From Flaccisagitta enflata (taxonomy: Eukaryota; Chaetognatha; Sagittoidea; Aphragmophora), in NCBI GenBank assembly GCA_965153355.1, contig OZ231126.1, forward strand, positions 66,898,001 through 66,962,000: 64,000 bases of DNA, in the 5' to 3' direction. Of this stretch, positions 19,350 to 32,687 are shown one piece after another; within the stretch, counting starts at the first letter, position 1, and each line of letters begins with the position of its first letter. The position numbers and the translations under genes were made by a program. The notes beneath the pieces are model-generated. The model saw only the letters and a program-made list of their open reading frames with translations. It had not been told where the DNA came from and searched no databases.

Positions 19350-20250
19350 GAACATATATCGTAGTAGTATGTAAGTATTGTTTACCTTTTACGCTAAAAC
19401 AACAACGATCCAGTCAGTCCAACTCCATGACTCACGCCGCACTCGTGTTCTTTTGTTTCAAAATATCGTAAGAGGGAGCCACGATCAAGGGTAATGTTGA
19501 CAAATGACACATGACAGGAGACAACGCCCCTCGCGACCTCTCACGCTGATAAGAACTAGGAAAACATAAGATCTCGTTCTGAGCCTAGAGGTTGAGTAAG
19601 GTAGCAATTTTTGAGTCGGCTCCTTAGCTGAAGTGCTGATGAGTGGATTGAAAGAGTTTTTGGACTTAGATTATAGAATTTGACTGCAAAAAACTCAATT
19701 GGAAGTAATATACGATATTTATGCAAATTTGGTCAAAAAGTAGTGGAGTTGGCTTGAGGACAATATTAGGAAAAAACAAGCTGGTGGATTTGGATTTTTT
19801 TAGCCCAAATCCCTTAAGTAACATCTAATAAGCATAACCCAAGTTCAGGATACCTTGGGAAAATTCATTTTTTGGATATATTGATGATAGATTTGGGGTT
19901 GTCAAGCTTCAAAAATCCATATTTGACAAGGTAGTGGTAGGTAAAAGAGGTAAATTGGTCATTTTGTAGGCAGTTCAGCCCAAAATTCCATTTTTTAGTC
20001 AAAGTACAATGTTCAAGGAGGATGCACACCAAAAATCATCAATGTGGTTGCATTTTTACAACTGTGACACAGCTTTGAAAATGCTCAAAATACCCCCTAA
20101 TGCTTCAGACTCAGCCTATTGTCTCCCTTCACATAGTCACGGAGACTGATAAAAATCTATGTAACAACATTATGAAAAAGGACCAGCGGGAGGATTTTTC
20201 TGTACATTTTTGTTATTGTTTGTATTCCAAATGATAATTAAGTACCTCGA
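19350..20250. other. Nothing recognised
   Basis: AT-rich unique-looking DNA without coding potential or clear repeat structure. Confidence 0.4.
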
Positions 20251-20379
20251 CCTTGCAAAAAGTGCAGGAAGAAATATCGAAGACGGTACTGATCATTTGT
20301 TTTTACCGGGTTTTCCCGTTTGGGCGAAGCTTTAATTTGAGTAAATTTGGGTTGAAATGTATAAAACCCAGCTCTCACC

Positions 20380-20430
20380 TAGCCCTAACGCTAGCCCTGA
20401 CCCTAACCCTAACCCTAAAACCACACCCAA
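20380..20430. repeat. Telomere-like CCCTAA repeats
   Basis: Degenerate and perfect CCCTAA units preceded by TATAAAACCCAGC. Confidence 0.8.
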
Positions 20431-20442
20431 CCGGCAAGCTAG

Positions 20443-21545
20443 TGTGAGATCCTCCCGCTGGATGATCCCTCTTTCGAGCTAGTTTCCGATGATCCCTCAC
20501 CTAGTTTGAGATGATCCTCTCTATTTTTTAATAGAAATTAGTTATTTATTATTAGTTCTGAACAATTTTTGATGTTTACAGTCCCTATCATCATGCAAGA
20601 AACCAAAACTAATGGTTTTCTTAAGTATTAAGAATTGAATTAATGAATCTGAATATGATGATTCAGAGATGCGCTCAGAAAACGAGGATCTGAATAGTCT
20701 AGGATGTTATGGTTAAAATTTTTTCTGAATTCTTTTTATTGCCTAACTTTACCAAATTTAGGAATCTAGTCTATTTTTAAGTGCTCTTTTATGTAAAAAG
20801 CAGATCTAAGTCAAAAGATGAAGAAGTTGCTGTAAATTGCTGCAAATACTTGGAAACTTTGCTGTAAATATCTTTAATTACATAAAAAGTTGAGTCAAAG
20901 CAACAAAACCTTGTTTTAATCTACATAAGTGTATAAAGAATAGAATTAATGAATCTGGATATGATTCAGAGATGCGCTCAGAAAACGAGGATCTGAATAG
21001 TCTAGGATGTTAGAGTTAAAAATTTTTCTGATTTTTTTTTTATTGCCTAACTTTACCAAATTTAGGAATATAGTCTATTTTCAAGTGCTCTTTCATATAA
21101 AGAGCCGATCTAAGTCAAAAGATGAAGAAGTTGCTGCAAATTGCTGCAAATACTTGGAAACTTTGCTTTAAATATTTTTAATTATATAAAAAGTTGAGTT
21201 AAAGCCACAAAACCTTGTTTAAATCTACATAAGTGTATTAAGAATAAAATTAATGAATCAGAGAATGATGATTCAGAGATGCGCTCAGAAAACGAGGATC
21301 TGAATAGTCTAGGATGTTAGGGTTAAAAATTTTTCTGAATTTTTTTTATTGCCTGACTTTACCAAATTTAGGAATCTAGTCTATTTTTAAGTGCTCTTTC
21401 ATATAAAAAGCAGATATAAGTCATAAGATGAAGAAGTTGCTGCAAATTGCTACAAATACTTGGAAACTTTGCTGTAAATATCTTTAATTACATAAAAAGT
21501 TGAGTTAAAGCCCCCAAACCTTGTTTAAATCTATATAAGTGTATT
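20443..21545 (+). mobile_element. Family J repeat, copy 1, with three ~300-bp units
   Basis: Starts GGCAAGCTAGTGTGAGATCC, then three tandem units marked by GATTCAGAGATGCGCTCAGA (starting near 20660, 20955 and 21268). Telomere-like repeats directly precede it. Confidence 0.7.
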
Positions 21546-22204
21546 AGCCACGATCTGGTAAGATTTTAGGATGTTTCAGCACTATCTGGTAAGATTTTAG
21601 GATTATTCAGCAAATTTATCAGCTGCAGCATCTTGCTGAGATATAACATTATATTGTAAGATATAGATAAATAAATATATTTACTGTTGGACACAATAAA
21701 ACATGAATTTTGTACAGTTAAACCCCGCTATACCGGATCCAAGAATAACGGAAATCCACCTATAACGAGTGCTGAGACAAAGTCCCCACTATTTCTCTTC
21801 AGTTTTTTTGTTAAAAAATTCCAATAAAACCGGATCCAACTATAACGAGAAATCCAAGAATACCGCATGGACGGGCCAGTCCAAATGCTCAAATGCCACA
21901 AAGAAACTTCCCCCATTGGCGCAATGGACATTTGCGCTAGGGGCCTCCTTCACCAGTGCTGGTGTGTTTCTGGCCTAAATGCCCTAGTTACAATCTAGCT
22001 TATGCAAACATGCTATCTTAGGCGCAGTTAGTTTTCTTAGCGCATTAGCGCACCAAGACATAAGCGCATTAGCGCATTTTCATTTCCTGGTTGCTCTCTG
22101 CCCCAGAACAGTAGACACATTTTTTTAAGGGTTAAGACTTTGTGGAATGAGTTGAACAAGCTCATAGGAGTGCGCTTGTGTTTGTTTATGCGTGTATGAG
22201 TGTG

Positions 22205-22206
22205 TG

Positions 22207-22275
<69 letters not shown>

Positions 22276-22440
22276 AAGAAAGAAAAAAAGAAAGAAAAAA
22301 AGAAAGAAAAAAAGAAAGAAAAAAAGAAAGAAAGAAAAAAAGAAAGAAAGAAAAAAAGAAAGACAGAAAGAGAGAAAGAAAGAAAGAGAAAGAAGAAGAA
22401 GAAAAAAAAAAAAAGAAGAAAAGAAAAGAAGAAATAAATA
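22205..22440. repeat. GA then AAAG microsatellites
   Basis: Perfect GA run to 22270, then AAAG/AAAAAG units. GCGCATTAGCGCA motifs flank it (22035-22078 and 22797-22842). Confidence 0.85.
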
Positions 22441-23294
22441 AAGAGAGAGAAAAGCAGGCAGACAGACAAACACACATATTTCGATATCAGACAGAGAAGC
22501 ACAGACATACAGACAGACAGACTTACAGACAAACTCAAAAACAGAATTACAACTTTGAGGTCTTGCAGAAAGAAAAAAAGATAAAGAGAGACAAAATTGC
22601 AAAAAAGACAAAAGATTCATAGCAAAAAATAGCAAAAAAAGACTAGCAGTGACAGACATACACAGTCATGCTTCTCTCTGCTTACTAAAGACTAGATTCA
22701 TTGCATTTGAGTCTTGACTTCTTCAAAAAGTTAAAGCTCTCGAAAATGCTGATACTGTATTCAGAAGTTAGGCGCAGTAAAATGCCAGGGGAATCACATT
22801 AGCGCATTACATAGCGCATTTCCTAGCGCATTAGCGCATTTGCACCTGTAGAAAAGTGCAGATGAAGCTTAAGTTTCTAATTAATTAATTAATTAATTAA
22901 TTAATTAATTAATTAATTAATTAATTAATATGAAGGGAGAAAAGCAACCCTTGAAACTGGTAGGGCAAGTAGCGCACTGGCGCAAATGTCCGTTAAAGTT
23001 TCCTTGTGAATGCCCAAATGCCCTTGTGACCCTCTCCAGCACTGCTCCTGCCTACCCGCATGCAACTAGGGAAGCTGTGAATTTGGCCTTTTTTTGTCCC
23101 CGACAAACAGTTTTCGTCAGTGACTATGTGATAGCAGTGATGCGTTGTTTGTTGTTCGTTTAAAACCTTCTCATATCTTTTGAACCAGACCTCAGAAGTT
23201 CATGAAACTTTACCAGTGTTATTTTTATGTCAATGGGAGCTTGTGTACCAATTTTCAGAAAAATTCATTAACTTTTACTAACCTTTGCCTATTA

Positions 23295-23820
23295 CTTTTG
23301 TAGTAATATTTAGCTGGGACTTTGGTGGTTTACATAGGTAGAGGGTGGTAAGGGTTTATGAATTTTTTTTTAATTTGGTATACAAGCAGAGGGTAGTAAA
23401 TAAACAACCCCTGCAAAATTCAAATTAAATCTGAGGTCTGGTTCCTGAGATATTAGCTTATTTACGTAGTAGTATGTTGCTAGGGCTTAGGCAATTTACA
23501 TAGGCAAAGGGTAGAAAAAGTATGTGAATTTTTTTCTAATTTGGTACAAAAGTAGAGGGTAGTAAATAACTAACCCCTGCAAAATTTGAATGAAATCTGA
23601 AGTCTGGTTTATGAGATATTAGCTTATTTATGTAGTAATATGTTACTATGACTTTTGCAGTTTACATAGGCAAAAGGTAGCAAAGTTATGTGAATTTTTT
23701 TTAATTTGGTATACAAGTAAAGGATATTAATTGAGCTGCCCCTGCAAAATTCGAATTAAATCTGAAGTCTGGTTTATAAGATGTTAGCTTATTAATGTAG
23801 TAATATGTTACTAGGACTTA
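23295..23820. repeat. Three ~173-bp tandem units
   Basis: Units marked by AATTTGGTA, GTAGAGGGTAGTAAATAA, CCCCTGCAAAATT and ATATTAGCTTATT. Confidence 0.75.
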
Positions 23821-24299
23821 AATTTATATAGAGGATTGGAGTTCTTTTACTTCCTCATTTATTACGTTCTGATTTTTCTTTAGGTTTGCCATCATGGATT
23901 TCAAGATTCATCTTCAACTACTGTGATCATCTTCAACCTGAGCCGGATTAAGCTACCGCGGGGCCTAAGGCTTGAGAGCTACCGCGGGGCCCCCCTAGCC
24001 GCCCCCTCAGGTCCCCCTTGCTGTTACCCTCTTTCCACTCTACTAAAAAACTAGTGGACCTAAACTAGATAGGCCTAAATAAAAAAAGGATCTTATGTTG
24101 AATAAATGTTTTTATGGAAAATCTGAACAAAAATGAAAAAGAAAAAAAATGTTTGTTTTTTTTTTCTTTTATTTTTTCTTTCTTTCTCTCTTTCTTTCTT
24201 TCTTTCTTTCATTTTTTTTTCCTGTTCTTTTTTTCCAAAGGGTAGGGGCTGTACCGCGGGGCCCCCCTTACCGCGGGGCCTAAGGCTTAAGCCTTATAA

Positions 24300-24568
24300 G
24301 TAGAGATGCAGAAGCGGAAGCGGAAGCGGAAGCACCTGGAAGCGGTACTTTTTCAGTGAGAGTGGAAGCGGAAGCGTACTTTTGTAATTCATTGGAAGTG
24401 GAAGCGGAAGCGAAAGCAGATTTTTTCAACTCATTGGAAACGGAAGCGGAAGCAGAAAAAAAAATTCGAGCTAATTGGAAGCGGAAGCGGAAGCGGAAAC
24501 GTCTTATTAGGCGCTTCCGCTTCCGCTTCCGCTTCCGCTTCTGCTTCTGCTTCCGCTTCCACATCCCT
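24300..24568. mobile_element. Foldback element W with GGAAGC hexamer arms
   Basis: Starts TAGAGATGCAGAAGCGG, with GGAAGC/GAAGCG runs, and ends CCGCTTCCACATCCCTTA. The arms are opposite strands of the same hexamer. Confidence 0.6.
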
Positions 24569-25474
24569 TATTCATGATGGTGGTAAAGCACATGGTAAAG
24601 TCATGGTTACTGTCACTTAATGTATGCAACATGGGAAAAGTGCTAAGACCATTAAACCACATGGGGGAAGAAAATGGACTGGAGATAGGGAGAAAGAATC
24701 TTTCGTTTGTTCATTTATCCATTCATTTTTCTCATTCATTCATTCATTCATTCAATCCACTGTCGTTGTTGTTGTTGTTGCATGATAAGAAAGATTTGTT
24801 TCAAAATTGTGAACTTTAAAGGGAATATTTGCTTCAGATACTATATGGTAGTACAGTAGCACAGTTAAGCTTCACTGGAAGGTATTTGAAGGGACCGGCT
24901 CATTTTATACCTTCTAGGCAGGATGCCATATTGCCAAACATGACTTTCTCTATGGTTTACATTGGTAATTATTTCTTTCTAATGGACTGTACATGTCCGA
25001 TTAAACTGCGTAGGAGGAAAAATGATAGAGACTTACTACATAGAGATAAAAAAATGGAAGAGTAACCAAGTGAGGACTAAGGCCTTGCGTATGAGTTTTT
25101 TTTTATTCGGGCTCAGTTCGAGTTTGTAGGGGCTAAAATATGAGCCATGACATTTGGCTTTATATGGGCCCAAACCCGAATGTAATTCGGTCCATTTCGG
25201 TTTCCATAGTAACTGTAATGTTACGAAAAATGTTATCTAACACTGAAGCATTTGGATTTTCAAACAAAATCATTTTGTGAAAAATAATAGGAGCGGAAAA
25301 GCAAAAAACGCTCGCATTTTGTTTTGGTTACCGACGGAACAACGGACGGACCGACCAACACGCCGGATTCAAGAGTCGCGATTCCGCGACAAAAAAACGA
25401 ACAAGTAAGATTTAGCCAAGATGTGCGCCTTGTGGATTAGAAATTGATGATGAAAATGAAAATTGAGTAAATAA

Positions 25475-25910
<436 letters not shown>

Positions 25911-26099
25911 CAGGTTGGTTGTGGTGGGTTGAGTTAACTAACACCCAATGATATTCCAGAACAGTCATACATCTGCATGATTCAACGATCATTACCAATT
26001 CACATTTTTAATCAAAACAAATAATGTTTTTTTTTTTAAGTTTTTCATGAAAGTAAAACTTAAAAAATAAAGCGCAGAAGTTGAAAAGAAAAAAAAAAG

Positions 26100-26155
26100 T
26101 GAAAAATGAATGTGTGTGTGTGTATTTGTGTGTGTATTTGTGTGTGTGTGTGTGT

Positions 26156-26198
<43 letters not shown>

Positions 26199-26275
26199 GA
26201 AGGAAAAAATACTACAATGCAGTCACAGACTCTCTATCTTTATCTCTTCATCCTCTGAATGAAATACCGCTCCGA

Positions 26276-26320
<45 letters not shown>

Positions 26321-26670
26321 CTTCTTCGCCCGGAAAATCTGTCATTGTAATAATCCAAACAATGGAGATTGTCAGAGTTGATGTGCGTGTGAGTCGATGT
26401 CCATAACTAAATGGCGATACCGATGACAATTCAATGATCTTAGGGCGAACTTTTTAGTCAAATGCATGGAACTTATTATGCTGCCATAACAAAAACTGCA
26501 ACAACAACAACAACAACAACAAAAAAAGAACAACAATGATAACAATAACAACAACAACAATAACAATGACAACAATGATAACAATAACAACAACAACAAT
26601 AACAATGACAACAATGACAACAATGACAACAAAGACAACAAAGACAACAACGACAACAACAACGACATCA
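26100..26670. repeat. GT, CT and CAA microsatellites
   Basis: GT at 26110-26195, CT at 26280-26317, CAA-rich at 26497-26670. Confidence 0.85.
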
Positions 26671-27119
26671 AAGTTTTGCAATGTTTCAGATAATTCTGAG
26701 TATTGGTTTAGATGATATTAGGGTATTTTGCTAGTAATATTAATTCCTAGAAGGGTAGTAAAGGTTCACCAATGTTGTTCAAACTTGTTGTGAAGGTTAT
26801 TGCATCAATTAAAGCTCCCAGGCAAGATTTCAGTAAATTCTGAGTATTGGTTTGTTTTTTTTTTAATCATTTTTTTTTGAAAAATTTAAAAAAAGATTTT
26901 TTTTCTCTGAAAAAATTTTTTTGAAAGTTTTTCGTGTTTTTTTTTTAATATTTTTTTTCTTTTTCAAAAAAAAATTTTCAAACAAATTTTCAAAAAAAAT
27001 TTTTAAAAAATTTTTCAAAAAAATTCAAAAAATTTTTTTTTTAAAATTCTTTTTTTGAATTTTTTTTTTTTCAAATTTGAAAATTTTTTGTTCTCTTTTT
27101 TATTGTTGGATTATAAGGT

Positions 27120-27356
27120 ATGCTTTTATGGACTTCAAGGAATGCCATCATGGGCTTCAAGGTATGCCATCATAGGCTGCAAGGTATGCCACTATGAACT
27201 TCAAGGTATGCCATCATGGACTTTAAGGTATGCAATTGGTAGCCGGGTCAGACTGAGTAGCCGGGTCAGACTGAGTAGCCGGGTCAGACTGAGTAGCCGG
27301 GTCAGACTGAATAGCCGGGTCAGACTGAATAGCCGGGTCAGACTGAGTAGCCGGGT
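27120..27356. repeat. Minisatellites: ~21-bp GGTATGCCATCATGG and 18-bp unit
   Basis: 27120-27238 repeats a GGTATGCCATCATGGAC-like unit. 27239-27356 repeats GTAGCCGGGTCAGACTGA seven times. Confidence 0.8.
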
Positions 27357-27725
27357 TGGACACCAAATAGACTACAGTCGAGGACTGTTGTTTTTAAGCT
27401 TTTTATTATTTAATTATTATAATTATTTGATTATGATTAATTAATCATTATTCTATGATTTAATATTTAATTTATGATTTATTTAAGCTAGCAACATTAT
27501 TTCTTGGATTCATGAAAAACTTTTGAAAAAAAAAATATTGTTCAAATCTCTTTTGAAAAAAAAAATTTTTAAAAGAAAAGAAATTATTTTTCAAATTTTT
27601 TTTGAAAAAAAAAATTTTTAGAAGAAAAAAACATTTTTACTATTTTTTTTCAAATTTAAAAAAAAATTTTTTTTCTAAATTTTTTTTTGATAAATTTTCT
27701 GGTTATTATCTTTTATTGTTATACT

Positions 27726-28252
27726 TTAAGGTATGCCATCATAACTTCCAGGTATGCCAAATATCCAGGTAGCCATCATCAACTTCCAGGTATGCAAATA
27801 GCCATCTGATCAAATTCCAGGTATGATCAAATAGCCGGGTCTGATCAAATAGCCGGGTCTGATCAAATAGCCGGGTCTGATTGAGTAGCCGGGTCTGATA
27901 TAGGAGCCGGGTCTGATCAAATAGCCGGGTCTGATCAAATAGCCGGGTCTGATCAAATAGCCGGGTCTGATCAAATAGCCGGGTATGATCAAATAGCCGG
28001 GTCTGATCAAATAGCCGGGTCTGATCGAGTAACCGGGTCTGACCAAATATCCCGGTCTGATCTGAGTAGCCGGGTCTGATCTGAGTAGCCGGGTCTGATC
28101 TGAGTAACCGGGTCTGATCCGAGTAGCCAAGTCTGATCCGAGTAGCCAAGTCTGATCGGAGTAGCCAAGTCTGATCCGAGTAGCTGAGTGTGATCCAGTA
28201 GCCAGGTCTGATCGAGTAACTGTGTCTGATCAAGTAGCCGGATTTGATTGAT
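27726..28252. repeat. 18-bp minisatellite, second block
   Basis: About 23 units of TAGCCGGGTCTGATCAAA with drift. Related to the 27.24-kb block and likewise preceded by GGTATGCC units. Confidence 0.85.
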
Positions 28253-28352
28253 TAGCCATAGGCATATTACGGCTATTAACATCATTTTAATTAATTCAAA
28301 CACAACACTGTAATTTGAATTCCAACAGTGTGTGAAAGGCCAGAATATTCAT

Positions 28353-28679
28353 TAGGGCGGCTACCTGGAGGGTCAAATGTGGTCAAATTTCAGAACGCCT
28401 TAGCCAACTTACCATACACTCTACATCATATTCAAAAAGGAATTGAGGCACGCGGAGATCGGTATCTGGAATGAAAACCCGCACGGCAACACTATAGAGA
28501 TTCAATGGGCGTAAAATTGCTTTCATATATTTTACCAATGTGTTGCCGTGCGGGATTCTTGATAAAATATTGCCATCTGCTTATCTGGTTTACTGCCCAA
28601 ATGCTGCTTAGCATATATGGCTGAATGGCGGAGGAATTCTAAATTTTGAGCCAAATTCACCCTTCAGGTAGCCGCCCTA
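28353..28679. mobile_element. Family X MITE, perfect 8-bp duplication
   Basis: Inverted ends TAGGGCGGCTACCTG, flanked on both sides by ATATTCAT. 327 bp. Internal inverted pair CCCGCACGGCAACAC. hAT-like by duplication length. Confidence 0.8.
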
Positions 28680-28734
28680 ATATTCATATTCCAGAGATAA
28701 AGTTGTACTAGGGTAACGCGTTTTACATCCTATC

Positions 28735-29235
28735 CAATTTTTGCAATCCGACCAACCCTACTGGCCCAACCAACCTACCGGCTTAAAAGTGAAAAACATG
28801 CATAGCTCTGCCATTTTTTAACCAAATTGGTTGAAATTTGGTATGGAGTCTCCAATTGGAAGGACTCAACATATGTATTTGATTTATATACATTTGAGTA
28901 TGCATACTGGCCAAACTAATCTACCACCCAACTAACCTACCGGCCAAAAAAAAAAACTTGCATAACTTCTTAACCAGTTTGATTGAAACTTGGTATGGAG
29001 TCTCTATATGGAAGAACTCAACATATGCACACTATTTATCCTGTCAAGCCGGCCCACCACCCATCCAGCCTACCACCCAACCAGCGTACCAGCCTAAAAG
29101 TGAAAATCTATTATAACTTTGACATTTTTCAACCAATTTGCTTGAAACTTCGTATGGAGACTCAAAAAGGAAATACTCAACATATGTACGTGATTTATAT
29201 ACATTTTGTAGGGTTTGTGATTTTTTGGTCATAGC
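28735..29235. repeat. Satellite M, about 3 units of ~150-170 bp
   Basis: Units carry CCAACCAGCCTACC, GAAACTTGGTATGGAGTC, GGAAGAACTCAACATATG and TTATATACATTTT. Confidence 0.7.
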
Positions 29236-29689
29236 GATCTTAGATTTTGTGGTCATTCATTACAGATCTTGAATGATCATTTCCCATTTCATCAAAATTC
29301 TGACAATAACAATGCATGGACGGAATGATACTGGTCCACCTAATTGAAATGCATAATCTGATTTGGTTTATTCTGGTAGACAGACGTATTCGGAGTTAGC
29401 ACAAACACAAAAATAAAACTTTCAATATTCAGCTTTTTGTAAAATCAAATTTTTAAATCTCTAATCCGGACGAGAAAAATCTTTGATTCACTTCAGTAAC
29501 AGCTTGTTGAAAGGATGGAATCTTATTTGGAATGAACCCCCTTCTATCGCAGACCCAATTACTGTTCAGATTTTTTTTTTTTTAAATTTTATTTTTTGTG
29601 TATCTTCTCGAGTCACATTTACGCGACGAGAAAGCTTCAATAATTGCAGTCCCCAGTTGGGGACTGCACTTTTGAAGTTTTTTTGAAGA

Positions 29690-29913
29690 TTTAACACTTT
29701 TGGTAGTACCAAAAGATAAGATACAATAACTACAACAAAATTTAACACTATTTAAATCTAAAATATACTGTTTTATAGCTTTGAGGGGAAGAAAATCAAA
29801 GATTATGTAACGCGACGCATCGCGGGGAAGATATTCAAAAGCATGGGGGGGAATAAGATCAAAAGCATTGGGGGGGAATAAAATCAAAAGTCGCTTAATT
29901 ATATACACCCCTG
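29690..29913. mobile_element. H1 fragment with intact right end
   Basis: AATATACTGTTTTATAGCTT, runs of GGGGGGGAATA, GCTTAATTATATACACCCC, ending TACACCCCTG. Serves as the empty-site control for the H2 insertion at 2507. Confidence 0.65.
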
Positions 29914-30301
29914 CTGACAAAAGGCAGTCTTCCTTTAGTGCATATAAGTAGGGTATGATGAGGAATATCACCTATGCTGTTCATGAAAACTGAGGTATTC
30001 TATGTAAAGACCCACCCTTATAGTAAGTTTTCTCATAAGATCCCAAAGACGTTGTCCCAGGCTCTTGAGACCGCGATTTTTGAATTCCTCGGGAAAATTG
30101 TGCGGGAAATGAGAAAACCGTGTTTTTTTTGGCAATTTTGAAAATTTAGAATCACACACGTTTCCATCAGCCCTACCCTCGATTATTTTGCCGCCATTTT
30201 TTCCATCAGTGGTAACTAGATGGAATCTGTTTCTCTTTGAAACTTCGGCGTAGTCTCTGATGTTGCATTACCAGGGTATATTCCCATATTAACGGACAAA
30301 G

Positions 30302-30650
30302 AAAAGAAGAAGAAGAAGAAGAAGAAGAAGAAGAAGAAGAAGAAAAAGAAGAAGAAGAAGAAGAAAAAAATAAAAAAGAAGAAGAAGAAGATTAAAAAGA
30401 AGAAAAGGCGATGAAAAAGAAGAAGAAGATGTTGAAAAAGAAGAAGAAGATGATGAAAAAGAAGAAGATGAAGAAAAAGATGAAGATGAAAGAGAAGACA
30501 ATGAAGAAGAAGAAGAAGACGATGAAAAAGATGAAAAAGAAGAAGAAAAGAAGACGATGGAAAAGAAGAAAAGAAGACGATGAAAAAGAAGACGAAGATG
30601 AAGAAGAAGAAGAAGAAGATGAAGATGAAGAAGAAGAAGAAGAAGAAGAA
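30302..30650. repeat. GAA-rich purine tract
   Basis: About 350 nt of GAA/AAG/GAT with almost no pyrimidine on this strand. Frames encode only Lys/Glu or their complements. Confidence 0.85.
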
Positions 30651-30899
30651 CCAGTGGACAGGGACATCCCATTCCCATCCAAACCCAAAGCCCCCCCATT
30701 TGCGTGCTTCGCATAGCAAAAAATTTGATTTTCTTCTTGTCCCGCTAACCCAACATAGAGTGAAAAAAATCATGAAGATGACCGTTTTCCTTTTCTCAAA
30801 ATTCCTTCATCTTCCATTTTTGTTTTGGCCTTAAAGTTTACTCAGATTTCCCAGAATTCAGCAAAATCCTGTGTAGTCTTGTTACAAAAGGAACAATTG

Positions 30900-31940
30900 T
30901 TAGTTTTAGAAGATCATGATTTTTGTGAAAATAAATTGAAATATCAGAGCATAAGTAATGATAGAGCTTGTGAAAATGCATATTAACAATTCTCTAAAGA
31001 GAATAAATATATAAAAGCTAATTCAAAGAAGATTAGCATACTTTTTTATCCCACTGCAATATACAAATTAGGCTCTCAAAAACGATTTTCTAAAAAACAG
31101 AAGATGAACAATTTTTGATAAAAGAAAAATGGTAAGGGTCCTAAAATTAGCCACTCCACATTAGGTAAAGAGGATGAAAAGAAATAAGCAACTTTTGCTA
31201 TGTGAAGCACCCAACCCCCCCCACACAATTTGATGGTAACTGCATTAATCTAAACTCTCTTTCTTCTTTCTTCGTCTACTAACTATCGGAGAGATACCAT
31301 CACGGTTTGACCATTTGCGACGCTATGCGACAGCTAGCTCATGGCTGTGCGTTTGATATATTTCAGATAAATAATAGAAGGACGTATCTGCCAAACTGCA
31401 TGAGAATGCAAGCACGTTTAGTCGGCCAAACAGAAGTTTTTATATTTTTTTTATTTTGTTGTAATGACACTCTAAAATCTTAGAATACCCTGATTTGCAT
31501 TGCTTAAACATTCATAATTTTAGCATACGATTCCGGCGAGGGATGTATATATTCACAACTGGTCATATGAATAGCAGGCATTTGTCTGTATTGAAATTAG
31601 CGCAAAAAAAATCGTTTTTTGAATAAATATTGATTTTTATGATATTAATTATCATTACTATGTGAAAACTGAGATATTGTGATAGCAAGAGTAATATTCT
31701 AGACTGTCTCGCCGTTATGGCAATATTTTCATAATTCTATTACTATATTATTATCATACTGAGTTTTAAAAACCAAAGATATATCTCCAAATGAGCGGCA
31801 AAGGTGTATTGAAACGGACTTGTTCTCTTCAGCTAATACTTACTTAAAGTTTATTAATTCACTATAATTGTTTTGAATTCAGGCGGAAATTGCAATTTTC
31901 AAAATATTGCCTAAGCCAAAAAATTGCCGAAAATCGCAGA
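30900..31940. other. Nothing recognised
   Basis: AT-rich DNA. A segment near 30770-30910 resembles 10880-11010 (CAAAATCCTGTGTAGT), so at least part is an unnamed dispersed repeat. Confidence 0.4.
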
Positions 31941-31945
31941 AAAAT

Positions 31946-32531
31946 TTTTAACCCTAATATCCTAGACTATTCAGATCCTCGTTTTCTGAGCGCATCTCTG
32001 AATCATCATATTCAGATTCATTAATTCTATTCTTTATACACTTATGTAGATTAAAACAAGGTTTTGTGGCTTTAACTCAACTTTTTATGTAATTAAAGAT
32101 ATTTACAGCAAAGTTTTTAAGTATTTGCAGCAACTTCTTCATCTTTTGACTTAGATCTGCTTTTTTCATAAAACAGCATTTAAAAATAGACTAGATTCCT
32201 AAATTTCGTAAAGTTAGGCAATAAAAAAAATTCTGAAAAATTTTTTACCATAACATCCCAGACTATTCAGATCCTCGTTTTCTGAGCGCATATCTGAATC
32301 ATCATATTCAGATTCATTAATTCTATTCTTGATACTTGAGAAAACCATTAGTTTTGGTTTCTTGCATGATGATAGGGACTGTAAACATCAAAAATTGTTC
32401 AGAACTAAAAATAAATAACTAATTTCTATTAAAGAATAGAGAGGATCATCTCAAACTAGGTTAGGGATCATCGGAAACTAGCTTGAAAGAGGGATCATCC
32501 AGCGGGAGGATCTCACACTAGCTTGCCCACC
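31946..32531 (-). mobile_element. Family J repeat, copy 2, two units, inverted
   Basis: Contains the complement of the same units and of the GCAAGCTAGTGTGAGATCCT end, again next to telomere-like sequence. Confidence 0.7.
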
Positions 32532-32572
32532 CAACCCCAACCTCAACCCTAACTCTACCCCTAACCCTAAAT
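32530..32572. repeat. Telomere-like CCCTAA repeats
   Basis: Degenerate CCCTAA units ending CCCTAACCCTAAATAAC. A subtype F element starts within the last bases. Confidence 0.75.
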
Positions 32573-32687
32573 AACAAGGCCAAGTAGGCCAATAAGGTGC
32601 GACGTGTGGATCGTCGAACGAATGCGTTACCAACAGACAGACAGACGGACACAGTCAGTTATAGAGGTGCTTTGTCGCACCTAAAAA
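32573..32687 (-). mobile_element. Structured short element, subtype F (clean copy)
   Basis: Minus strand: AGGTGCGACAAAGCACCT hairpin, CTATAACTGACTGTGTCC, right end GTCGCACCT then GGCCTACTTGGCC and TTGTT. Left 9-mer AGGTGCGAC pairs with right GTCGCACCT. Confidence 0.7.

Noticed and set aside
22037-22659. Phe/Ser/Leu-rich frames that look like membrane proteins
   Set aside because: Complement of GA and AAAG microsatellites; hydrophobicity is a composition artefact.
27739-28303. Repeat-peptide ORF with an 18-nt period (DQTRLF-like)
   Set aside because: The period is a multiple of three, so the minisatellite stays open. No start, splice sites or recognised homology; could be revisited only with transcript evidence.
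30411-30834. Lys/Glu-rich frame
   Set aside because: Derived from the GAA-rich purine tract; no conserved segment.
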